The notes: a model not told the origin generated them from the sequence alone. Counted from the stretch's first letter, positions 11,216 through 23,321 are shown. The stretch is 64,000 bases of DNA from Ypsolopha sequella (GCA_934047225.1 OW204000.1:16386001-16450000); one strand, 5' to 3'. A program made the numbers and translations.

Positions 11216-11639
11216 CCAATTATGTTGAAAAACAAACTAAAATTGTTTTATTTGCGAATAATACCTTATTTATCTTTAATATTTATAGTTAATTTAACTT
11301 AAGAGCTGTGCTCTTGTTGGTGGAATCGTAACATTTACAGACAACAAATAAATTTAGATGAAGCTTTCTCATGTGCTAGTACATTGCTAAAAAAAACATA
11401 GCCATTCCCCATACGAGGCTGTCCCAATTTAAACTAAAATATTGGCATTACTTTAATTTTTATTGAAAATACGAGGTACTCGTAAATCTGTATCGTTGCA
11501 TTTTTAGAATTCGCGAAAATTAAAATAATTATGTGAATTAGAACGAAAATCAATCAAATAATTTTATTTCAGACATACGTTATGGTATACGTACAATGCT
11601 TAGTAAAACAGTAACTTAAGTGATAATGTTAATATTATA

Positions 11640-12290
11640 ATTAAAAAAACCGGCCAAGTGCGAGTCAGACTCGCGTACCTAGGGCTCCGTATTGTAGATG
11701 ATAAATTTAATTTTGTATTTTCTTTTGTGAATTTCTCAACCGCCTTATTTTTCCTGTAATCTTTACGTAAACACATATTACCATGATTTTTTTCATATTT
11801 TTTGGTCCACCAGTTTTGGAGATAAAGGAGGGGGACATACCATTTTTTATGGTTTTCAAGGATTTCTCAAAATAGATGCAATTAAATATAGCCAAACCAT
11901 ATATTTTTACAATCAGCTTTTTAATATCCAATTTGATACCCATATTGTATTTTTATAACGTATGTTTTTTATTTAATTTACTTCTTTTTTTATATTTCTC
12001 ATTTGTGCTCATTTTTTTAATCGATATAGTTTTCCTGTAATTGACCAGTATTATCTATTATCTAGACCCTATTATCTTTAATCGACATTTGTTTCATATT
12101 TTTTGGTTTACCAGTTTCGGAGATAAGGGGGGGGGGGGGGGGGGACACATACATATTTTTTCCCCTTATCTCCAAAACTGGTAGACCGAAAAATATGAAA
12201 ACAATCATGCTAATATGTGTTTACGAAAAGATTACAGGAAAAATAAAGCGGTTGAGAAATTCACGAAAAAAAATGACTAAATTAAATTTC
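11640..12290. mobile_element. Inverted-repeat element carrying the CGGCCAAGTGCGAG repeat
   Basis: It opens with AACCGGCCAAGTGCGAGTCA, a sequence class very widespread in insect genomes and seen again at about 28036. A left arm (11705-11845) and right arm (12155-12290) are long inverted copies; both hold a CTCCAAAACTGG/CCAGTTTTGGAG pair and a TAAACACATATTA/TAATATGTGTTTA pair. The centre has a G-homopolymer of about 18 at 12127-12144. No coding capacity; short open frames in both arms are translations of the same repeat. Confidence 0.65.
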
Positions 12291-12292
12291 AT

Positions 12293-12662
12293 CCATGCAT
12301 CCATCCATCAGCCTAGTTCGTCCACTGCTGGACATAAGCCTTTCCAGGACTTTGCCACTCTCGGCGGTCATCCTGGAAGAATTGCCCATACTCACACACG
12401 CTGGGCAGGCGGGTTGGTGAGCGTGGTGCCGGAACCCTCGCAACAGTGACGCCGCTGCCCGTCACCAGTCTGTTCCATATAAGGCCCGGCTATTAGGGAT
12501 GGATATACCGCCATCCATCGGTCCCGGCATGGTGGGCCTCCTGGTTTTTTGCCCGTGAGCTGTCCTCTTACTCTCCCCCGAATTATTTCGAGGGGGTCTC
12601 CAAGTAAGATGGTGGTACCTCCACAGTCGAGCCCGGCATCAGCTCTACCACCTGTTACCACA
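12293..12662 (-). mobile_element. LINE/SINE 3'-end fragment with CATC tail
   Basis: On the minus strand the unit ends in (GATG)n, preceded by AGTGGACGAACTAGGCTGATG. The same 3' end is found on the plus strand at 42397-42490. A GATG-type tail is typical of RTE-like LINE 3' ends and the SINEs they mobilise. The minus translation (GLDCGGTTILLGDPLEIIRG and following) is the repeat-derived frame, not a host protein. Confidence 0.6.
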
Positions 12663-15079
12663 TTAATTTAATACTTTTTAATCAAAACATCATAAAATGT
12701 GCGTTTGGGAACCACGTCCCAGCAAGTTGTTCTGAACTTGTTTTTCTTTTGCTAGAGATTCAAAATGCTGTTTAAAACTATTTATTGATTGAGTATGAAA
12801 TTGAGAAATTACGGGGATCGATTACAGTCTCGGTAGAAAATGCACCACTTTATATGATTGTTTTCTTAATCATGGCTAAAAAGTATTACCTAAATAAATG
12901 TGATTTTTAATGAAAAAAGAAAAGTTGACTTTAAAAAATTCACGCAAATATAATCCATAAAATTACGCAATTTTGCTAAAAACATTTATTAATTATTAAA
13001 AATCATTATTTACTAAATATTTATTAATTAATACTAAATTATTAAACAATAGGCGCAAAATAACATATAACTTTTTTATCTTATACTTTTTATTCAAATA
13101 AAAAAAACCATTCCAATTTACTTGTGCACGTTGCACGGAAACCGTAATGAATCACTTTATGTAAAAATAAGTTTATTATCAAAATTATTTTTTGACCACC
13201 CAAGCTTTTGCCTTACGTCTTCAATTCATGCACCTATAAGTACAGCGACAATTTTTTTTCCATACTGTAGGTAGGTATGTAATCTATGTAAGATGCCTCA
13301 TGCCAATAAGTCACCTAGTGGTAAACTATGGTAGGTAGTACAGGATACTGTGATACAGGGGTACACAACACATTGCTTTTTCAAGAAATACGCTTTCCCT
13401 ATTTTATTCCTTAAATATACATTAAGCTGACAACAATACGCCATCCCAAATATGTTCAACAGATTTAACGTGATACCAGCATACAGAAAGGTAGATAAAG
13501 TGGTATACCTATGTAATATTCATAATTTTTATGCGTGGCCGGGGCGGGCCCACTGAATTCGTATATACTTTGATTTTGTGTCGTCTTGACGGTCTTGTTC
13601 CCGCATGCTTCAAACCGTTCGTACAGTCTTTTCATTTTATACATTAACTTACAAAATATAAAATAAAATATTATATTAGTAATATCTCATTTTCATTACT
13701 AACAAAAGTAACAATAAAATGAATAGACTTCAGTTTCAGTTCCAGCGGACGAGTGCGTGCACAGGGTGCGCGGGCGCATCGCAGCGCGCACTCTGTCGGC
13801 TGCGTGTGGAAACATTCGCACACACTTTTCACGCACTTTTTTTTCATCTACCCTCTCTACAACTCAGCGCCTATTAGATATTAACAAAAATCTAGAATAT
13901 TTCCTGTGTATTTATGAAAATATAAGCGTTTTCTGGAACGATATAGCAATTGTTTATTTTTCTAAATTTCACCGCTGATTTTAAAAATAATATAAATAGT
14001 AAACTGTTTCTATAATTTATGAAATACCTTTATGTAATTATATACGCAACAGTACAATAAAAAAATAAATTTAAATAATATTTTTTTTACAAATTGAGAC
14101 AAAACACGTGAATTTTGATCTGAGCCGCTAATCGCCGAGATAAGAAAATAAAAATTCTTATATAAATATATAAAATAATAATTATGTCTTAGAAACGAAT
14201 TAATTTATTAAATTATACTTAAAAATATTGAATAAGGTTACTTAATTTACGACATAATGTAGATAAATTAAAAAAAACTATAGTGGAAACTAGCTTAGGT
14301 GGTTTCAAAATTTGATTATTTAATATTGCCAATAACATTGTTTAGTGTTGTTTTTAATCAAATTTAATCAAGAGATGAAAGCTAAATATTTAAATATAAG
14401 TAAAAAAAAAATTTAAATGGTCTTTAAATGGCTTTTAATTATATATGGATTTATTATATAAAGAATCAACAAAATCAAATAAATACCTACGACATATTTA
14501 GACTCCTTCAATGGAGTCGTCATAGTCATTTTCCATATTAGACTGATGACGTATTTATTTATTTTTATTAGTTTTTCTTTATATTTTGATATTATGTATG
14601 TACGAAAATGTAGGTGCCTCTACAACAAGGATGTTAAATGCTTTTTTTTTTCATTTAACTGTTGGTATAAAAAAAATAAGTGTGTTTAATAGTCATGTAT
14701 TTTGACCATTTTGCTACTACGTTTTTGCCTCAATTAATTTTTGTTCCATACTGTAAAATAATAATTTCTTCATTGTTGTTTTCACTAACTATACTCTTTA
14801 AATACTCTCTACTATGTAAATCTAGCTGGAGTAAATAATTTTGATCATTGAGCTTTCAAAAAGTTTACCCGGGTGGTTACTTTAAGTAACTTTTGTATAC
14901 TTCATAAATTTGTTAAAATTATCAATCATGCATGAAAGGCATGCGATACGTGAAGAATTAAAAAGTAAAAAAATGTGAGTATCACGAATACACGTATTTG
15001 TAAGGGTTATTCCAGTCATGTTTTTTTCATTCAGTGGCAAATTCTTTTGATTTTGAAATGATTTGTAGTAGATTCGCCA
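12663..15079. other. Very A+T-rich non-coding stretch
   Basis: Long A/T-dominated DNA, especially 13980-14800, with no reading frame of coding character. A small CpG-rich island at about 13745-13810 carries a short frame without motifs. No tRNA and no strong inverted repeat were recognised. Confidence 0.45.
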
Positions 15080-16140
15080 CGTGGCACGCGGGCGCGCCTC
15101 GTCGCCGACGATGCTGCATGTCAGTTTTCTGGAAAAATTGTCAAAAGTAGCACAACGGCGACGGCGGTGGTGGCAGCGGCGACGGCGGCGGCGCGGCGCG
15201 AGCAATTCGCGAAGTTTCATGTGTGGGTGCTCGTCGCAGACGGCCTTTTGCGACGGTGTGTGTGAAACGTAAAGTGAAGGTCGAATGTTTTGTCCCTACT
15301 ACTCGGTCTATTGGCGCTCACGAGTCACTGCTGTGATAATGAGAAGTCATCGTCCCGCTCCCTCGAGTGCCGAAGCCCCACCGTTGAAAGGGACGGCAGG
15401 CGGTGTGCGCGTGCGTCGGAGCCTGCGCCAGCGCCGGCGCGGCCTGCCCTCATCAGTCTCCCCGCAGCGGGGAAGTGGTTCGCGTGTGCAGCTCTGCTCC
15501 GTACCGTTCGTCTTTTCGAGCTGCCCTGCGTCGCACTCGAATATTTTTAGATAACAGCTCGAATAATTTATTCCAAGTTTGTGACCGCGCGCGCCGTCGT
15601 CGGTGTCGGAGCTCGGGTGATGCGGGCCCGCGCGGTGCTCGGATGTGTGGACTCGAGCTGCTGGCGGTAGAGACGTCCCACTAGGTAAGCTGCGCACTTC
15701 CTGCGCGCACGGCCGCCATGTTCGCGCACAGCGTCACTTCCGCCAGGGCCGGAACCTGCGGCGTCGACGACGCTGCAGCTGAGGCCCGGAGCGCCGGCAA
15801 AGCCTGGACTAGCCCGCTCAGCTCCGCTCAATGAGCGACGGTTATCGATTCATAAAATGTCGGCCGTTCCATTCACGCCGCGGTCCGGTGCTACGCCGAC
15901 CGTTCACTCGTGACCCTCGCGTCTTCGAATATTCATGTCTCCTTCGATAACATCGTAACCCTTGACTTCTTTTTGTATTATCACGTTTGTTTAGTGAAGG
16001 CCGCTAGTTGACACCGGACTTCATGCGATGTGCTGGAAAATAAGTGACGGTTCCAACGATGGACAACAATTTTTAAACTGTGGATTTTGGTGTTCAGTGA
16101 AAACAGTGATCTTTATTTGGAGTGTCCCACAAGTGTCGTA
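15080..16140 (+). promoter_or_regulatory. CpG-rich island, possible promoter and 5' untranslated exon
   Basis: About 770 bp (15080-15850) are strongly CpG-rich, with CGGCGG/GGTGGCAGCGG runs, against A+T-rich flanks on both sides; this is the largest such island in the left half. Donor-like GTAAGC follows TAG at 15684 and GTAAGA follows GTC at about 16137. The stretch 15850-16135 is of intermediate composition, as expected for an untranslated leader. On this reading it is a plus-strand first exon; no downstream coding exon could be proved. The overlapping GC-rich frames on both strands look like composition artefacts. Confidence 0.4.
15718..15834 (+). CDS. Possible 38-residue upstream ORF in the CpG island
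   Basis: ATG at 15718 sits in an excellent initiation context (GCCGCCATGT). The frame runs 38 codons, MFAHSVTSARAGTCGVDDAA and onward, rich in Ala and Ser, to TGA at 15832. No domain. If the island is a 5' leader this would be an upstream ORF; otherwise it is chance. Confidence 0.2.
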   Translation: MFAHSVTSARAGTCGVDDAAAEARSAGKAWTSPLSSAQ

Positions 16141-17884
16141 AGATAAAACTATTTATATTAGTATACTTAATCGCTGTAAAAAATATGATTGGGTAAACTT
16201 TTTATATTTCTTAATTTATTTAACTTTGTATTTAAAGTTTTATTTTTATTTTACGTAAGCATTATAAGCATAATACCCCATCAATAACTTGAAAGTTTCT
16301 AACTTTCTCTATCTACCCACATTTTACATTATCCGTCTAAAAATACATTTTCTATTGTTTTATACATTTTTTATTGTTTTCTAAGTCTCATTCTTGTAAG
16401 ATTTTACAATTAAATTAATTGAGTACCTACCAGTATCTAGTTAGTAAGCCGCTAGCAAGCAGCACATTGTCGGCGGACGTACGTCACCGAAGCATGACGT
16501 CTCGTCTCGTGTCCCTCTCTTCTACGGGCTTCTCACTCGCTCTCTAGTTTGACTTACTTTAACCCCCGGACCAACTGTTCATTGCCCTTTCTTCGAGCTA
16601 GTCTGTCTACCCTCATTGCGCTTATTTAGATGATTTATTTTAACTCGGCCTTTCATTTCATCGGTCTGTATCCTAAACGGTATGTTAACTGTAACTGGAA
16701 TATTTAAATATCAGTTTTATGTGATTTTTTATTTTGTCGGTGCTAATTTTTGAAATGCATAATTTTTTGTGGTATTTTCTATAAATTGATTGTAAATCTA
16801 TAAAATAATTTAATTTTAAATTGCATTCACATGTTTTTTTTTGAGATGGATATGAATCTATTTCTGAAAAAAAATTTAATAAAAATTTATCTAAAAAATA
16901 AATCTCAACTATTTAAATTATACTTTTCTAAACAAAAAGTTTTAAAACTATTTTAATTTGTATTGAAGTCAAAATCAGCATTAAACGGTAAAAATATTGT
17001 TGAGACTTGCTTGTATTTTTTACGTAAACATTTGTCACCTATTGACGATACTAACCGTTTTTAATTTTCCCATCACTAGTCATATTCAATTTGACTGAGC
17101 TAGTGCAGTATCATATTTAAATTAAACAGATACCATAGTTATGGAAGCAGCGTTCTTATTGATTAGAGTCAGTAACATACTGTTGGCATGATTCAGATGT
17201 TAGTGGCATGTAACGTCAACGACACGTGTACCAGTCTGACTCACCGTGACGTAAATATCGTTATCCATACACCCTTTGATCCTAGAGATGGCTCATATGA
17301 TAGCGTCATCTAGAATGTTAAGTAGGCACTTGGTTGTGCGATGACTACGCCTGCAGCCGCTGTGTTGCGTAGAATGTGTGGTGCGCCAACGCTTCCTGCG
17401 CGGACGCAGCGTGGGCGCGCATTTCATAAGCGGCACTTCCTCCGCAACTTCCTCCCGTCATTGCCATTCTAACCGAATTCCCCAAGTGGACCTCTATATC
17501 TACTCTGTAGACATCCTTTTATTGGTATGCAAATAACGTATTACTAATTTGGTCAGTCTAGTTATGGCTGTCACCGTTTCGTCATTCATGACCGTGTCCA
17601 ACTTGGACAACACTTCCGCTCTGCTACTTACTATCCGGCGTAACAGTGCTAACTGATTGATTATCAACTTATATGAATTCATTGGAATCTGTGAATTTTT
17701 GTTTTATGTCTATTAATTAGACAATCAGTAAAATTATAAGAAAACCTACATCAAATCTACAAATTGCGTCGAAAAAATCTCAAAATCATATTTGTCTTTA
17801 ACAGTTATTTCAAGTCTCATAAACAAGTGACATGTATTTATGTGTGAGAAGAGAACTTTCGTAGAACACAATATCCGCGTCGCT
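16141..17884. other. Non-coding stretch
   Basis: A+T-rich with a small CpG patch at 17340-17460. No protein motif was recognised. The open frames at 17500-17943 lack domains. Confidence 0.4.
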
Positions 17885-18064
17885 TCACACATTGTGCGGT
17901 AGATATTTCTCAGCTCCGCGATAACCAGTAAGGGTCGCGGCACAAAAACCGATCATTATAAAGGATGTAAAGATTGTGCCGGCGCCGAACCTTCCCAGAA
18001 CTGGGCCATTCTTATTTCGCGCTCCCGCCTTATTCACTAAGTTTTTTTGGACGTCTTTGGTCAT
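17885..18064 (-). CDS. Possible 59-residue small membrane protein
   Basis: From ATG at 18064 (context AAAAAAATG, favourable in insects) the minus strand encodes 59 residues. A Lys-rich N-terminus (MTKDVQKNLVNKAGARNKNG) is followed by a hydrophobic stretch (TIFTSFIMIGFCAATLTGY) and a short polar end (RGAEKYLPHNV). The layout is that of a small single-pass membrane or mitochondrial protein. I do not recognise the family, and no intron or poly(A) evidence is visible. It may be a chance frame. Confidence 0.25.
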   Translation of the reverse strand: MTKDVQKNLVNKAGARNKNGPVLGRFGAGTIFTSFIMIGFCAATLTGYRGAEKYLPHNV

Positions 18065-18073
18065 TTTTTTCAC

Positions 18074-18776
18074 GGGAGCGGTTCACTTGTGAGAGTTTCA
18101 AGGAAATGGCTTATTGGGTTTCGTTTAGAACGAGCTTATCTCGAGTCTCGAGGAACATCAATCGCCGGCTATTGTCCGACCATTTGGTACCTATATTGAA
18201 ATTGGAATCACCTTGTAGCTCTTGTGAGTATTTCCAAATAATTCTTATAATCGAGTTTCCCCGCTAACTTCGTTGCATTTTCTTAACACGCGCTTAATAT
18301 TTTTTACATGTTTGTATGGGTTGTATGTATCATTAGCAGGCCTTTTTAAAGACTAATTTAGATTACGTAGCGTATCGAGTTACTTCTTGTTTATGAATTC
18401 CCCTAACACAGTCAATTGACTCAGAATACACCCCAGTTTATACAGTATAAAGAGAACAATAAAAAATAAGTGCAAGTATCAAGATTGCGTCCGCCTAGTA
18501 GCCGGTGTTGTCACGCTCGAGTTAGGATTCCACGAAAGTCGCGCGGAGGGCTGGGGGGCTATTCCATGGAAACAGTCGAAGCGAGATTTATAAAACTCGA
18601 GCTAAAAATGTATGCAGTTAGAGTTCGACAGATAAAATGGATTTTTACGGTTGAGACGGCTAATTTGACAGACTGAAAATTACTCTCTTGGACGCCGCGC
18701 CGCGCCGCCGCCGCCGCCTATGCGTTCGATCCAAGATATCATAATACTATTTATTATCAGTGGTTCAATCACACAT
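18074..18776. other. Non-coding, with CCG-repeat patch at about 18690-18720
   Basis: Contains GCCGCGCCGCGCCGCCGCCG at about 18694-18717, a short trinucleotide run. No coding features were recognised. Confidence 0.35.
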
Positions 18777-18889
18777 TAAAACCGATTCTGAAGGCCTTAA
18801 CTTTAGTTTTAGTGCTGTTAAAACTAAGTTTTCTTCATTGTAAAATAGTTCACAAGTATTAAAAACAGAATCCTTCAGAATCGGCTTAA
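18777..18889. mobile_element. MITE (AAGCCGATTCTGAAGG family), short copy
   Basis: Inverted ends TAAAACCGATTCTGAAGG and its complement ...CCTTCAGAATCGGCTTAA, followed inward by AACTTTAGTTTTAGTGCTGT. It is 113 bp, shortened internally compared with the 167-bp copies at 21483 and 26320. TA at the borders suggests a Tc1/mariner-type TA target. Confidence 0.8.
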
Positions 18890-19270
18890 TTACTTATAAA
18901 ATTTTCTTCCAAAATGTATTTTATTTATGTGGTGTGATGAAAATATTTAACTTACCCTTCAAATCAGTACCGATATGTAATTCGTAAATAGGTTTATGCA
19001 TTGCAGGCTGATGTAGTATTTATTATACTTCACTTACATATTTTATCCACATTCTAACACTAACAATCTGTGACTCTAATTTCGCGAAGTTGATTTTGCA
19101 AATACAGAAAGCAGGTGTTGGTGAGTTGCCCTGCCGCCTGCCTGGTGGCTGTAGAGCCCCTGCTTATTCTAACAACAGTCTCGTTTTCCCGTATAGTCTT
19201 GTCTTGTCTGTCTACAATGAGAAGGGGAACTAACTGGTACTCCATAGCGCGCCGAGGGGAGTTCATCTGA
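18890..19270. other. Non-coding stretch
   Basis: No motif was recognised. The minus open frame at 19060-19266 has no domain. Confidence 0.35.
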
Positions 19271-19566
19271 CTGTCAGTTAGGGTTGCCAGATGTCCGGTT
19301 TTGGACCGGACAGTACGGTTTTTTAAACGGCTGTCCGGTCTAGAAAATTATGGAAAACCGGACAATAGAACGTCCATTTTTTTTTAAATACGTGATATAT
19401 GTATATACCTCACTCACGAGATGGTACAATTATGTGTGCAGTGTTCCTGTCTCCAATGCCTTCGTAGAAGGAGTTTTTATCGTGATGGGTAATGTATGGT
19501 GGACTGACGAAAGAAAGAAAATGTTCGGTTTTTTTATCTGGACCATCTGGCAACCCTACTGTCAGT
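19271..19566 (+). mobile_element. Short hAT element with dimerisation-domain scrap and perfect 8-bp duplication
   Basis: CTGTCAGT at 19271-19278 recurs exactly at 19559-19566. The 280-bp insert begins TAGGGTTGCCAGATG and ends with its complement CATCTGGCAACCCTA. Inside, the plus strand encodes SVPVSNAFVEGVFIVMGNVW then WTDERKKM, which matches the hAT C-terminal dimerisation block (P.SNA.VERVFS.M...WTDERNRM) with the usual VER changed to VEG. So this is an internally deleted hAT that keeps the last coding piece of its parent's transposase. The ends differ from the 6369-8770 element, so it is a different hAT family. Confidence 0.85.
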
Positions 19567-20396
19567 CCAGTACTATAATCATTTTTTTCGCAAGCAGTAG
19601 TGTCTTAGTGGTAAATTTGTTTCAATTTTTAAGGCTGATGTATAAAATAATGGAGACTGACAAATTGCTATTCAAAATAGCGAGTTGTGTTGTGTAAGTG
19701 ATCCTTATTTTTTTTTTACTTGAAAGAACAATGTTTTGTGATTAATTCAGATATATTTACTCTCCCACCGACAATATGAATCAACAAAACAAATCTTATT
19801 ATATATATTGTATATATTTATCATGTTAAGAAATGTTGGTGCACATTAAAATAACTGAATTGATAAATGATATAATAAATAACCACTATAAGCTACTGCC
19901 CCGTGTCTGCTCGTTAATTTATTGTGTTATTTATTATTGTCCATACCATTTTAAATGATCTAAAACAAAGGTCAATTATCTTTTGTTACTTATGGGAGAA
20001 CCAAAAAATAAAAACGTTAAATTGATATACAAAATATAAAAATAATTTTTGATTATTATTAATTTTTTATTATAATTTGTTTTCATTAAGTATTCGTTTA
20101 CAGAAAATCATATTTATGTCCTTCCTTAGTACTAAAATCAAAATATATTATGTGCGTTTCATTTAATATAAAAATTAACTGTTGTAAATCAATAGTTTGT
20201 TTGGTGAATTAAAAGTTGGTAAATTGTTGTACCCAAATCAGTAATTTTGTACATAACTAAATAGTATAATAGGATACACCACCAAATAATTGTACACATG
20301 GCCATGCGATGTACTTGTTGTATGATAATCTCCGCTACGTGCGAGCAGCAAGAACTACCGTGGTATGGTGTACCAAGATATGTTGGAGACTGTATT
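19567..20396. other. A+T-rich non-coding stretch
   Basis: Nothing was recognised. Confidence 0.35.
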
Positions 20397-21050
20397 TTAA
20401 GGCGCTACGGAAACAAAATCGATACTTCAAGAACTTGCATATCTACTTAAGTAAATAATGTATTATTTTGATAAAATGGTATATTATTTTTGAAATCTTT
20501 TTTCTAGGGATCTGTTAAAACAGAAACGCGGTTGGAAAAATTCGGCTCGATGGAAATATTTATTGAAATTAGGTCTTTTTCGACTTTCTGGTTTGACAAT
20601 TTGGAATGACATATAGACTGCAATTATATTTTATTAGATGGGTTTTAACGGTATCTAGGACCTGCCCCCCTATTCTGTATCTTAGGTTGCCAACTGGGCA
20701 GAGTGCCTATCGTCAAAAACATAGATAAAAACTGAACTTTCGAAATTGCCTTTATAAGGTATTGCACTATTAACGAACTGTGACGTCATTTCAAATGCGA
20801 ACATATCCTTAGGCAATCGAAATTCGATAGTATATTTATGTTTTTGATGATAGGCACCTAGTCCAGTTGGCAACTAGAGATATATAATAGGCCCGCTGGT
20901 TAAACGAAATTTTTATAGCAACTTTAATACATTTTATATTAGTAAAAAACCGACTTTTTGCTACTTTTCCACGAATCCGTCCCTCTCGCACTGAGGGTTT
21001 TTTCGCATATGGAGTAACAGGGACGCTAAAACTTTTACATATCACCTTAA
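20397..21050 (+). mobile_element. TTAA-family non-autonomous element, copy A
   Basis: TTAA borders at 20397 and 21047; left end TTAAGGCGCTACGG, right end ACATATCACCTTAA. It carries the family signature near the right end (CCGTCCCTCTCGCACTGAGG then GGAGTAACAGGGAC) and the inner tract AACGCGGTTGGA...GAAATATTTATTGAAAT. A separate MITE is nested at 20665-20896. No coding capacity. Confidence 0.8.
20665..20896. mobile_element. MITE (TTGCCAACTGG family), copy 2
   Basis: Second copy of the element described at 7943-8175, about 232 bp, with the same inverted ends (TTGCCAACTGG / CCAGTTGGCAA) and the same middle (AACATAGATAAAAACTGAA, GCGAACATATCCTTAG). It interrupts TTAA-family copy A, so it inserted later. 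Confidence 0.8.
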
Positions 21051-21482
21051 TGCCTGACACCAAATTGCGATTCCCACCGATTGTTCGGCGTGCTGGGAAA
21101 ATGTCCATAAGTTTCAATAACCTCACTGAAATATGTGTCAGTTAATTGTAGATACTTGATTATTAATAATTAAATACAAATGAATAAGTAATTTATATCC
21201 GGTTATAAAATTTGTATTGAATTAAAACTTAAAAGTAGTGTAGTAGAACTTTGAAATCACCTTTTCTCTTGCTGTTACATTTTTGAAACATCCCATATTT
21301 TCGCAAGTAACCTATTTACTTTTTGTCTTAGTGGTATAAATAGCTGAGACCACACCTTTTAATACATATCCACTCTCATGTATCACAAAACTGTTAACTG
21401 TCTGAACCGTTACTGACCAATCTGACCATACCGGAAGATAATTACATAAATACATATAAAAATTGTTTTTCGGTGTAAGCAG

Positions 21483-21649
21483 TAAAGCCGATTCCGAAGG
21501 CTTTAATTTTAGTTTTAGTGCTGTCAAAACTTAATTTTCTTCGATACAAAATAGTCTTTAAGAGTTAGGATTACAAGCTAAATTTCTTTGGAAAATTTTA
21601 AGCTTTGACAGCACTAAAACTAAAATTAAAGCCTACAGAATTGGCTTTA
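21483..21649. mobile_element. MITE (AAGCCGATTCTGAAGG family), full copy
   Basis: Inverted ends TAAAGCCGATTCCGAAGG and its complement; arms of about 50 bp include ATTTTAGTTTTAGTGCTGTC. 167 bp with TA borders. Same family as 18777-18889 and 26320-26486. Confidence 0.85.
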
Positions 21650-21937
21650 GTATATTATTCTGAAATTACGTTTTGTTATTTATTTTATTTTAATATGACG
21701 TGAGCTTTCATTTGAGAAAATATGTTAATTTATGATATTTTCTTCGGTCTGTTTTTTTTTTTTCGCAATTGAATCTGTACTCTGAGCTTTACGGAATCTT
21801 GTTATATTATGTTGCATCCTAAATTTTTAATTTGGCCGATACTTTATATTTGTTATTAATTTATGATGCATGTGTTATTTTGCTCTAAACCTGTTCATTA
21901 AAACAATTTTAAAACAGATATTGTTTTCATTTTTCAG

Positions 21938-22043
21938 CTGGGGAAGTGATCGACCGAAGAAATGTCGGTGGCGCATTCTGGTCGAGCCGGCTTGCAGTTG
22001 ACATTACCGAACGGTTCACGTCATGATACTTGAATTAATTCTT
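21938..22043 (+). other. Candidate untranslated or 5' exon (106 nt)
   Basis: A strong acceptor (TTTTCATTTTTCAG, ending at 21937) and a consensus donor (GTAAGT from 22044) enclose 106 nt of higher GC than the flanks. No frame is open right through. A well-placed ATG (GAAGAAATGTCGG) opens a 23-codon frame, MSVAHSGRAGLQLTLPNGSR and on, closing at TGA inside the exon. It could be a 5' untranslated exon of a plus-strand gene starting at the 15.1-16.1 kb island. This is unproven. Confidence 0.35.
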
Positions 22044-22113
22044 GTAAGTAGTACAAACAATTATCATTTCATAGTCATAAAGTTTGCACATTTTTATTAG
22101 GAAACCCATTGAC

Positions 22114-22536
22114 TTAAGGGGCTATACCGTGAAAATTGACACTTTTTGAAGTTATTTATCTGCTCTTTTAATGAAGTTCCACGTAAAATAAATTAGTATA
22201 ACAATTTTGGGACCTTTTACTAGATTTTGGTCTATCAGAAACGCGATAGGAGGAATTTCATTCGATAGAAATAATTATTGAAATCAGGTCTAAATTTACA
22301 CTTTTTTTATATTCTGACAAATTAGGATAGCATACAGACTTGAAAAATATGTATTTAGATGGGTTTTAACTACACCTAAATTACTGGTTATGGAATTTTT
22401 TGTAGCTATTTTGGTTAATTTTGCATTAATTTAAAACCGACTTTTTGACAATTTTCCCCGATTCCGTCCCTTTCGCACTGCGGGTCTTTCTGCCTGGAGT
22501 AACGGGGACCTTTGCTAGCACGGTATATCACCTTAA
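22114..22536 (+). mobile_element. TTAA-family element, copy B
   Basis: Complete copy of 423 bp: left end TTAAGGGGCTATACCGTG, right end CACGGTATATCACCTTAA, inverted over 18 bp with two mismatches. It contains the signature CCGTCCCTTTCGCACTGCGG and the inner tract GAAACGCGATAGGAGGAATT. No reading frame. Confidence 0.85.
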
Positions 22537-22887
22537 TAAGGAAACCTCTATGATACTAATCGACTAAAGCACATGACAGCTGTGACGTCATTAGGACTAT
22601 GGAAGAGAATATAAAGTAACCGGTCATGAGCCTAATTGTTATAGTGGATATTTTATGGGATATTTGATAAGATTCTATTTCAGTAGTATTGAACCCTTGT
22701 GCTTTGACACTCTAAAATAAAATATTACTTTGCGGGTCTGTATGTATAACTGAAAATATCCCTTTTCTGTTTGATCTATGGTTTATTTATATAGAATAAA
22801 AGCGTGAAGTATTCTACAAAATTTATAATATTTATGACAGTAATAATTCTTGTTTAATAGAAATGAGCCTTTTTGCGTATTATTGCA

Positions 22888-23321
22888 TTAAGAGGATAGT
22901 TTCCGCAAAACCATAATTTATTCTTCCTGGTTTGAAGAATCTAGCAATGCTACATAAAAAAGAAAAAATATGTATTTCTTTCGGGAATATAATACACACT
23001 CATATCGGAACAGAATCGTCAAACGTCATTCCAATATTGAGAAATAAAGTGCTAAAGATGGCTCTAAAAAAAAATTTCATGTCGAGGTATAACTTTATTA
23101 AAGTAAAAACCCGTTCATATTATTTATGGACTAAATTCTGTATAAACTTTATTAAACTGTTAACAGGACATATATGTCATAGCACCTTTGCTTTTTTTTT
23201 AATAATAAAATTAGTAAAAAACGTTGTCATTTTGACTTTTTCCAGAATCCATCCCTCTCGCACTGTGGGTCTTTCCGCATGGAGTAACAGGGTAGTATGC
23301 AAGCGGAACCTTTCCTCTTAA
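22888..23321 (+). mobile_element. TTAA-family element, copy C (diverged)
   Basis: Left TTAAGAGGATAGTTTCCGC pairs with the complement of the right end (TTAAGAGGAAAGGTTCCGC). The signature CCATCCCTCTCGCACTGTGG and GGAGTAACAGGG lie near the right end. The interior differs from copies B and D; the 129-codon frame across it is repeat sequence without a domain. Confidence 0.7.

Noticed and set aside
15285..15831. Several overlapping Arg/Pro/Ala-rich frames on both strands
   Set aside because: They follow from the scarcity of stop codons in CpG-rich DNA; none has a motif or splice-supported structure.
22932..23321. 129-codon plus-strand open frame
   Set aside because: It lies within TTAA-family copy C; no domain, and the family is non-coding elsewhere.
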